This document shows positions 23,195-30,466 of a stretch of 30,466 bases of DNA, in pieces. The translations under genes and the position numbers were made by a program. Numbering within the stretch: the first letter of the stretch is position 1; every line of letters begins with the position of its first letter. The notes beneath the pieces were generated by a model. The model made no database searches. It was not told where the DNA came from and saw only the letters and a program-made list of their open reading frames with translations. The stretch comes from Apostichopus parvimensis (lineage: Eukaryota; Echinodermata; Holothuroidea; Aspidochirotida; Stichopodidae): assembly GCA_000934455.1 (NCBI GenBank), contig KN883389.1, positions 148,437-178,902 of the forward strand. The letters are read 5' to 3'.

Positions 23195-23293
23195 ACTGAT
23201 ACTTCTGAAAATGATACTGATAAATGGTAAAATTCAGCAAAGAGTGAATCTGATAGCTCTGAAGATGATACTGGTAATTGGGTAAAATTCATC
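23195..23293 (+). repeat. 54-bp imperfect tandem duplication in a GAT-rich stretch
   Basis: ACTGATACTTCTGAAAATGA and the following TACTGATAAATGGTAAAATT at 23195-23239 are echoed at 23249-23293 by TCTGATAGCTCTGAAGATGA, then TACTGGTAATTGGGTAAAATT. The surroundings (23040-23400) are rich in GAT and GATGAAGAT. On the + strand the repeat reads as Asp/Ser/Glu-rich peptide with stops, so it may be a decayed acidic coding repeat or simple low-complexity DNA. Confidence 0.6.
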
Positions 23294-23960
23294 AGTAGTA
23301 CAAACAAATATTAATAATTGCTAAAAAGTTTTACAAGTTATGGAGGATTTACAATCTGCTATTAATAATTTTAAGATGATGAAGATGATGGTTGAATTAA
23401 GATGATGAGAATCTCCTAGTATGGTTCTCCAAAGAAGGCAGTAAAATAAGATTTATGGATTGATCCTACATTAGGTGACCAGCTTTGGCTGTTTTAGTAT
23501 GTTTAGAAGCAATGCATTACATGTGCTTGCTATCATGTTAACTCTACAGTAAATGGTGAACAACATTCCAGAGACTACAAGTGTTGATGAATTGCAGAAG
23601 GGAGGGTTGACCTGGAACTGGAGGTCATTGGATTTGCATCAATTAAAGTTGTAAAGTTTTGTGAACTAGGGAGATTGGAGAAGGTGGGGGGGGGGTGGTG
23701 GTCTTGTAGAGAGGAGAAAGGTTATGTCCTTTCTACTACAGTATATACCTTAATCAGTAAGTTGAGATATTTCTCGTTGACTGATTTACAATGACGATGG
23801 TTAATTTTATCAACAGAATGAAATTTCAACAATTCCGTTGTTTCCTCTCAGTGCGAGTTTGATCCTCTGTCTTTTAGTATTTTATCAATGCTCTCATATG
23901 TAAATTAACTGAAAGTAACCAATTAATTGTAAAGTTTGTTTTCGTCTCTTTCATTTGCAG

Positions 23961-24025
23961 CAAGTTATTGCACCGTACACAGACATTCATTACAGACATT
24001 CAGGAGAAGCAGAGCAACAAAACAG
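23961..24025 (+). CDS. rictor: RICTOR exon F
   Basis: This 65-nt exon lies between acceptor tttgcag and donor gtgaga. It encodes QVIAPYTDIHYRHSGEAEQQ, then N and a split codon begun by AG. Human RICTOR has RILAPYTDFHYRHSPDTAEG here. The APYTD.HYRHS core is nearly invariant, which makes this short exon secure. It is the linker after the LLNHP repeat. It joins exon G in frame to give a Ser. Confidence 0.95.
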
Positions 24026-24429
24026 GTGAGATGTCACTTAAAATCCTGAAATACATTAAAAAAAATTGAATAATTTAATTATCAAAGAAATATTGAATGG
24101 CATTTTCAATCTGTTTATTGTTAATTGTTATACAATTTCACAATTTCTTTCATATAATACTGTAATGTTGTGCTGAGTTTATATACATTTTTTGTGTTTC
24201 TATGCAAAAGCACCTTTTTTGTCTTTGCTCTCGTTGTCCGTAGCTGTAAGTATTGCAAAAATTATTAATAAAGTGAATTTGTGGTAGAATGTTTCAAGTA
24301 ATTGCTCTTGTTGTCCGTAGTTGTAAGTATTGTAAAAGAAAGTGAATTTGTGGTAGAATGTTTTAATTAATTGCTTTATTTTATATTAAAGCAAACACAC
24401 TACTCCTTCCACTTGTTTTCTTTCATCAG
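24026..24429 (+). other. rictor: RICTOR intron 6 (404 bp, phase 2)
   Basis: The shortest complete intron here, from donor gtgaga to acceptor catcag. More than a third of it is a 77-bp tandem duplication at 24225-24376. The acceptor is preceded by TTGTTTTCTTTC. Confidence 0.9.
24225..24376 (+). repeat. 77-bp tandem duplication in intron 6
   Basis: TTGCTCTCGTTGTCCGTAG begins at 24225 and again, with one change, at 24302. Both copies continue TGTAAGTATTG.AAAA, AGTGAATTTGTGGTAGAATG and TTTAATTAATTGCT-like sequence. The first copy has an extra TTATTAATAA. Each copy contains a donor-like GTAAGT that is not used in the inferred gene structure. Confidence 0.93.
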
Positions 24430-24503
24430 CGGCAGCGAAGATCGTGAATCCTGGTATCGTGCCAGCCGCATCGCTGTGGTCACTCTCTTGAGGTCCTGGC
24501 CTG
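24430..24503 (+). CDS. rictor: RICTOR exon G
   Basis: This 74-nt exon lies between acceptor catcag and donor gtgagt. With the split Ser it encodes S-GSEDRESWYRASRIAVVTL then LRSWP and the first base of a Gly codon. Human RICTOR has KEDREARFLASKMGIIAT then FRSWAG. Matching landmarks are the (E)DRE, the A-S, and the RSW triplet at the end. It forms a helix of the N-terminal solenoid. The frame stays open beyond the donor to 24721, but that reading has no similarity to RICTOR and includes Gly-rich translation of a G-rich tract, so it is intron. Confidence 0.93.
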
Positions 24504-27500
24504 GTGAGTACACCCTATGGCCGGTGTTCTGTAATCGAGAGCATTGTGGTTGGGGGGGTTGTGGGGGGGTCGGGGATATCCTCAAAGATATCAACTTTCA
24601 ATGCCATAGTCAGGAGAGCACAGGAGAAGGGATCACTAAATATGCTAGAAAGATTGAATATTGTTCACCCTGTTATCAAAATTTGATTGATACCATCAAG
24701 GCATTTCTTCAAGAATACTGACATTCATTTCGTGTCTATTTGGATTTTCCCCAAGGCCTTGGAATCATTTTGAGGCTGTGAACCTGTAGGCAATAGCTAA
24801 AATTTTTAGCAACCTTTCCAGGCCAAAATTCATTCACTAAAACAAAAATAAATTAATTTTAGCATCTGACACTTTTTTGGTCTGTCACAAATGGTCACAT
24901 AGGCATCATAGCACTTTTCCATATAGCTTCATATGGCCAGTGGGTTAGAGGACCACCAGTTCTCCAGCATGAACCCCATGTAGAACAGCTGTAGTTCACG
25001 TCAACTCCAGTAATAAGGTGAAATAAAATCATAATCTTGAACTGACCAAGATTATTTCCTCAAAATTCTGCAAAACCACAGTCCATGAAATTAAATATAT
25101 ACTTTATAAGTTTCTTTACAAGTGCCATCCAGTCATTTTTCTCTGTTGTAAATATGTGGTATGATCGTTGCAAAGGGATATACCTCTCAAGCATAACACG
25201 CGAAGCCTTCCTCTCATTTCTCTCTTCTTAATCTTATGAGGATGCAGACAAATTGAAGGTTCTTATGGGTGATGATGTGGCTGTCAGTCGTGTGTGTCTG
25301 TGTGTATGTTTTCTTACAGTAGATACGTGTTGTTTGCTAATAACAGATCAGTTGAGCAGTGTTTCCTCTATGGTTGCTAAATTTAGAAACGTGTCGTATC
25401 CCACGGTAATGGGTATATTCCTTTAATAGTCGCAGGAAGTTATCAATCCAACAACAGTATTGGCTTACTTGTCACTTCCCAGGTTGACAAATTTGAAGGT
25501 TGAAGTAATCCGTGTTATTACAATTCCCTTTTGCTCTCGTATTAGGGGAGGGATTAGCCGTATAGTATACTCTTGCGTGTTTTGATACTGTACGGCGCGA
25601 TAATCGATCAATAAAGCTCCAAATTTTAAAGCCAAGGTGTTTCCGAGGTACAGATGAGAAAGGATCTATTTTATAAACCTCTTAATTCTTTTTAAAAGGA
25701 CTCAAAATAATGCAGGAACAGGATCACAGACAGGTCATGACAAGAACGGTGAATAAGTCCAGTTTAAATCGATTTAGTGGAAACTTCAGAGGTAGATTGG
25801 TACATTAAAACTTGTGCTCTGACTATTGAATGATATTGCAGGTAAACTGATGGATTACAAGTTTGAATAGTGGCCGAAAAACTTGGAATACCCACCCTCT
25901 CCACCGCCCCTCCCTTTTACTTTTATAATTCCAACTTTGACTTTGGTGGTGGTTATAGAATCCAGACTTCATAGTTGAAGAAAGCAATGTGGATGTCCAT
26001 TCCTCATCAAGGGCTTGGATAACTTTTGATGCTATCCTTTAGTTGCTATCAGTAAAGTTTACTGTTTTATGTGTTAAGTAAAAATTTGACTGTGTAAGGA
26101 TTTGTTTACATTTGAGAATGCAGGAGTTGGGGTGGGGTGAGGTGGGGACATGTCCACATTTGAGAAGGGGTGGTGGGTCAACGTCGAAGGAAGGAGCATT
26201 AATTTGGGGGTGGGGGATGGATCAGGATATTGTTCTCTCGCAGTGGTGAAATAAAGTTTACCTCGGGCATGTCCACATTTGTGAAGGGGGTGGTGGGTCA
26301 ACGTCCAAGAAAAGTGCATTGATACGATGATTGTTTGAAGTCACGCAGCTAGTACCATGGTGCATCCCACCTCAAAACATTGCGCTGATCTGTTTATACA
26401 GTATGTGAGTGGAGCTCTCAGGTCAAATGATCCCCAGAGCATTCATGCTACAATCTCAATCGCCCTAGCGATATCAGATCCCCCGTGTGTTCTCAAAAGT
26501 GAACAAGGCTTAATTGATAATGGCCTTCGATTTGCTGTCAAGGTACTTGTTAGGTCAGACTGTCAAGTAAACTTTACAGATGTACTTTACATCGAAACTC
26601 TACATGCAGACACGACAGTTAGAAAAAGGATATATTTACAGAACTCTCATGGTAATGCAAGCGGAAGTGAAGGTTATTGTCAGAGAATGCACTCAAGAAC
26701 ATCTTAAAATTTGTTGCAAACTTTCTATAAAATATAATAATGGTTTTATATTGAAGTCTGTTCTTGTTTGTTTTGGTTCGTGTACTTTGATAAAAGAAAA
26801 ATTGAAACATTAGAGAAGGCTGTTTGTTCATCAATATGTTTCAAAAGGCACCACCCAGCTTATTGACATTATAGTAAGTGAAGGGTTTTAATATCTATAC
26901 TACAGCAAAAAAAGAGAGAAAAAGTGAAAAAAGAAGAAAAGTGCTCTCCTGCTTCTTCAAGTTGATATTTTCTTTCATTTCAGTTCTTTGAAAGCCATTT
27001 TCATGCTGTTTGTGGTGAATTTTTGTCATCTATTGTGAGACACAAGGTTACTCTTTAATGCTGTACATTAATCTAAGAGAGACACTGAGGGTTGCAAGAC
27101 CTTTTACCTTAGTATTGATTATATGTATGCAACACTTGGTTCATCTTTGTGATTTTTTAGATTGACTCAAAAGGAATAAACAAACTTGATACAGTATGTA
27201 CACCTTTACTGCACTATATTACTCAAAATATCGATTTTACAGCGGCTTCGGTTGCCCTTGCAGCTTAATTTCTCTCGTCATCAGATACGCTTGAAACAAG
27301 AAACTCTGTATTTTAATAACAACGCAACCAAAAATGAATAAAAATGTGTAAAAAAATCATGAGGATGACTGTTGACTTTTATAAGAAACAAACCTCAACA
27401 CTTTATCCTAGACCAACCACACTTTCATAGCAGATTTACCGAGCCTACATTTGCATACAAGAATGTGGGTTTAAGCAATTAGAGTTATTTTAACTGTGTA

Positions 27501-27957
27501 GACTGCATATTGGCTGGTGACACTTTGAGAAAAACTGGACAGAGTGACTTAATAGAGAGTATTTTTCAATTGACTTCACTTGAAATCTGATGAAAAATGG
27601 AAGATTGTTTACAAAAGTTAACCAGCTACCAGAGTGTGATGGTTGGAGCAAACAAAGTTGGTTTTTTCTGTGCCTAAATGCAGTGAGAACACCCGAAATG
27701 TTTATAAACACTCCTCAAGTTTTACCTGTCTTCACATATTAATTGCATTACATCAATTATCTGACCCACTTTATTTGGTAGTCACTTGACCAGTTCTCTG
27801 TGACCACACATTCCCACACGAAGTGCTTTGGATGTATTGCGAGTGTTTAGTACCAGACCTTCTTCTACGTATCTCTCTGTAATGAAGCTCAGTAACATTG
27901 TACAGCACTTAATACTAAAACTGCCATAAATTGGTTCCTCTTTTATTTCCATTACAG
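24504..27957 (+). other. rictor: RICTOR intron 7 (3,454 bp, phase 1)
   Basis: It runs from donor gtgagt to acceptor attacag. It holds a pair of 52-bp G-rich repeats at 26149-26320 and, directly after them, an open frame of 116 codons at 26357-26707 that I cannot assign (see findings). Exons G and H join in frame without any exon between them. The rest shows nothing recognisable. Confidence 0.85.
26149..26320 (+). repeat. pair of 52-bp direct repeats, 119 bp apart
   Basis: CATGTCCACATTTGAGAAGG then GGTGGTGGGTCAACGTC, GAAGGAAGGAGCATT at 26149-26200 recurs with a handful of changes at 26268-26320. A weaker, partial relative (GTTTACATTTGAGAATGCAG then GAGTTGGGGTGGGG) precedes them at about 26105-26148, so a degenerate tandem repeat with a unit near 119 bp is likely. 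Confidence 0.85.
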
Positions 27958-28040
27958 GCATGATACGATTATGCAGTGCAGAATCCAGTGGTTTACAATC
28001 TCTCATGCAAATATTATGCGTTCCACAAGAAGAAAACAGG
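27958..28040 (+). CDS. rictor: RICTOR exon H
   Basis: This 83-nt exon lies between acceptor attacag and donor gtaaga. With the G from exon G it encodes GMIRLCSAESSGLQSLMQI followed by LCVPQEENR. Human RICTOR has GIINLCKPGNSGIQSLIGV then LCIPNMEIR, giving identical length and conserved LC, SG.QSL and LC.P positions. It is another solenoid helix pair. It ends in phase 0 and joins exon I directly. Confidence 0.95.
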
Positions 28041-29364
28041 GTAAGATATCCTGACCTCTGACCCTATATAGTATGAACATTTCTAATTTTGTACCTTACT
28101 CATATATATTAGCAGTGATCATGGATTCCTTGTCTCCGCATTACATTTGCACTCTCAACTGGTGTGCTGCACCATTAATCCTTGTTCCTTTTGTTTAATA
28201 ACCTAAAGTCTATCTCCCCTTTCCCCGCCCCCCCCCCCAATAAAGTACAAGTTTTCATGCAAATCCGACGAACCGCCAATTCTTTCGAATTTCTGCCACA
28301 GTTGGGTTGGTACGAATAAAATCTAATTTGATTGGTGATATAGATGAAATCTGTCACAATGCAGAACCTTGTTTGAGAGAATAAATATATTTACCAACCA
28401 TATTAGGACTCACGTTCCACCTTTTCCATATGTCAGAAAAATGGTCAAAACAAAAATAAATAAAAATTGCCCTCTGAGGTAGCACAAAGGACAAGTGATT
28501 TGTTCAAAGTTGATGGTGCTGTTGACCTCAGTTTTAAGTTGAGAATTTTTGAGCAGCCTTCTTTACTGTCAGAACAAACCTAGCTTAGAATTTCAGTTCG
28601 TGGGAAGGACGACCCACAGTTCCTTATCAGCATCGGTCGTTCTTTTCCTGAATTAAAAACATCGGCTACATCTTCATGAAAATTTGATGAGACGAGTGGT
28701 TAGAATGAAAAAAAACCAAAAAAATTGAAGTGCAAATACTGCAACTGTTTTGAAGCTCGATATAATAGCCGGCGTGATATACTAGTCAGTTTTCGAAGAA
28801 CTTTGTGAAAGAACTTGTGATTTGCCCTCGGTGGTTAGTATTTTGTGCTTGTCTGTCAATAATCCTGTGATGCCAATATACAGGTGTCACAGGGAGGGCA
28901 GTTTGCTGAAGTATGTTTACATTACACGCCAAAATATGTCAACATTGAAAATCCCTAACGGCACCTGGCAGATTTCTGTCAAAGTTGTTTTGTGAATGTT
29001 TTCCTTCTTCATTTATCACCACGGATACTTGCCAGACCCATTGTTCTATGGTTCCATCTTTTGTCATGCTTAATTTTCTATGTATTGTCCATATAAACCA
29101 CTGGAATAGGGCACATTACGTATGTAGGACATGTGAAGTTTAAAGATCAAAGAACAACAGCTGAGGTGATTGTTAGTTAGATCTTTAGCATTAGACTAGT
29201 CAACAGAGTTAACCTGAATGACGGGGTGAGTCCTGTTTGGAGGGGGCGGGGGGGGGGGGTGGAGGGAAGTTAATGCCATTGGGGGAGTACTTGAAGGAAT
29301 GAGAAATGAGGTCACTCTAATCAGGTGATATTGATGTTGTTTTCCTCTCTCTCTCTCTCTGTAG
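28041..29364 (+). other. rictor: RICTOR intron 8 (1,324 bp, phase 0)
   Basis: It runs from donor gtaaga to acceptor ctgtag. A (CT)n run at 29345-29360 serves as the polypyrimidine tract. A strong G-rich tract lies at 29239-29266, about 100 bp upstream of the acceptor. A C run lies at 28229-28238. Nothing else is recognised. Confidence 0.88.
29239..29266 (+). repeat. G-rich tract, strong G-quadruplex candidate
   Basis: G runs of two, five, twelve, two and three are separated by single A, C, T or A bases. It lies on the sense strand, so it would be present in the pre-mRNA about 100 nt before the exon I acceptor, where it could influence splicing. No functional proof is visible. Confidence 0.6.
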
Positions 29365-29452
29365 AGATATTTGTTGGAAGTGTTGTACGAGGCCTTTTAT
29401 CTCACTATACCAAAGTGGACTGATGACTTTGATATTGCTATAGAGAGCATCG
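29365..29452 (+). CDS. rictor: RICTOR exon I (last exon in the window)
   Basis: This 88-nt exon lies between acceptor ctctgtag and donor gtgagt. It encodes RYLLEVLYEAFYLTIPKWTD, DFDIAIESI and the first base of a Gly or similar codon. Human RICTOR has RGLLEVLYDIFRLPLPVVTE then EFIEALLSV. LLEVLY and the Pro are conserved, and the following acidic-hydrophobic pattern is kept with lower identity. It belongs to the N-terminal solenoid. The protein continues in exons beyond the right edge, and I found no later exon before 30466. Confidence 0.95.
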
Positions 29453-30466
29453 GTGAGTGGATTACAATTAAAGATGTATATTGATGAAGTTAATTATTGA
29501 TAGATATCTATTGATAGTTACCTATTATTGATGATGTCATAGTCTAAATGCAAAGACGCTTCTTTCTTTCTTTCAGTTTTGTTAAAGTTGTAACTAACAT
29601 ATTCACACGGGATTAAATATTAATTTACCTACACTCACTCGCAACTTATATTTTCAAGGTTTAACAGAGGAAAAAAAAAATCCACAAAATAAATTTTTCA
29701 TCACATTGTTGTAAATGCAACAGATGCGAGTCCATAAATATGGGAATTAGTTGTCGATGTAGGAACTTAGACCTGTTCTGCTTCATTACAATATGCCTAT
29801 ACACCACCAATTATCAGCAGCACAGTGCATGACTCGAACACATTTAGATATCCTCATCTGGAGCAAGAAATGATAGCTTCTGAGAATCTGAAAGTTTTGG
29901 CATCTCTGTAGCATTTTCAAACCTGTGTGGAGCTATTTATCACTTTTGCCAAACACTAGTAGCATTAATGTCTTTTCAGATTTTTTTTGTTTTTTTTTGT
30001 CGAATCTGCGTAGCATTGTTTTTAGCCACAGAACGATCCCGATTCTGACTTTTCCTGGTGATGCTTAGTTATTGCTCTGAACAGAGATGTCGTTGAGCCG
30101 GAATGATTTTTTCGAGCCCTGGCGAAGTGATTTGATCACCTAGCCTACTGATGTCCAATGCAATACTCTTTGCACCGCTCCCTACCACACATTACAATAC
30201 AGTCGTCATATTTAACCAAGAAGCTGTACAGCTGCATATAGTCATGTGCATGGTACAGTGTGGCTCAGAGCTACCTACCATATATGAATTTGCTTAATCA
30301 TAGGATTGTATATTATACAAATAATGAATGGTTATGAGTGCAATAGTGCAAATATTTCATGAGTTGAAAGATGGAATGTTCCATTCAACAAGGCGCAGCC
30401 GAGTTGAATGGAACAAATTACATCTTTCAACGAATGAAATATTTGCACTATTGCACGAATGGAAAC
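29453..30466 (+). other. rictor: RICTOR intron 9 (5' part, phase 1)
   Basis: It starts at donor gtgagt and runs off the window. I searched for the next RICTOR segment (the region that in human begins DPGRFQDSW) and did not find it. The last 130 bp form a long hairpin repeat, and the sequence between is AT-rich without recognisable features. Confidence 0.8.
30338..30456 (+). mobile_element. MITE-like inverted repeat (long hairpin), possibly cut by the window edge
   Basis: The 23 bases at 30338-30360 (GTGCAATAGTGCAAATATTTCAT) are the exact reverse complement of 30434-30456. Moving inward, GTTGAAAGATG (30363-30373) pairs with CATCTTTCAAC (30421-30431), and GTTCCATTCAAC (30378-30389) pairs with GTTGAATGGAAC (30403-30414). 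That leaves a 13-base loop, AAGGCGCAGCCGA. Total length is about 119 bp with no coding capacity. The structure fits a foldback MITE-type element. Target-site duplication could not be seen, and the right end may extend past the window. Confidence 0.75.

Larger units (their letters stand above)
19323..23960 (+). other. rictor: RICTOR intron 5 (4,638 bp, phase 0)
   Basis: It runs from donor gtgaga to acceptor tttgcag. It holds a dispersed repeat copy (20937), an AT/TATC microsatellite (21234), a minisatellite (21800) and a GAT-rich degenerate repeat (23195), each listed separately. C and G homopolymers lie at 19621 and 20101, and a 19-base A run at 20452. The remainder is AT-rich with nothing recognised. 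Confidence 0.85.

Noticed and set aside
24504-24721. Extension of the exon G frame past its donor
   Set aside because: The reading beyond 24503 has no RICTOR similarity and is partly translation of a G-rich tract. The gtgagt donor joins exon H in phase with full-length similarity.
29825-29850. GTTCGAGTC on the - strand, like a tRNA B box
   Set aside because: The flanks do not pair as acceptor, D or anticodon stems.

Overview
This window is animal nuclear DNA. It is AT-rich and full of short repeats, and its only recognisable genes-worth of coding sequence is a set of small exons separated by long GT...AG introns. Nine exons on the + strand chain together in one open reading frame and match the N-terminal part of RICTOR, the rapamycin-insensitive companion of mTOR that defines mTOR complex 2 (mTORC2). 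The match rests on conserved blocks recalled from human RICTOR: KLGHLNNF, AGLRAIRY, the RAC...CELA block, LHLLNHPSTR, APYTDIHYRHS and LLEVLYEAF. It also rests on the fact that every exon pair joins in phase. Divergence from human and the repeat content suggest a marine invertebrate, possibly an echinoderm such as a sea cucumber. That placement is an inference and is weakly supported.

Layout: positions 1-613 are the end of an upstream intron, so the start codon lies to the left of the window. Exons lie at 614-711, 1725-1786, 16265-16460, 17265-17391, 19153-19322, 23961-24025, 24430-24503, 27958-28040 and 29365-29452, and 29453-30466 begins the next intron. They total 963 nt, about 321 codons, and cover roughly the first fifth of a RICTOR-length protein. 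The rest lies beyond the right edge. Intron 2 is very large at 14,478 bp. The other complete introns range from 404 to 4,638 bp.

The introns are rich in repeats. They hold a degenerate tandem array of about 149-bp period (13861-14640) with a smaller related block at 15775-15985, and both carry AGGTCA half-sites. A dispersed family of about 200 bp has three diverged copies (about 8050, 15498 and 20937). There is a minisatellite with units of 134-138 bp (21800-22130) and a long near-perfect hairpin of MITE type at the right edge (30338-30456). G-rich and C-rich tracts recur, and a TACTGTA/TACAGTA motif occurs very often. A CpG-dense island inside intron 2 (6961-7125) carries promoter-like motifs that read best on the - strand. 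No prokaryotic gene, CRISPR array, rRNA or convincing tRNA was seen.
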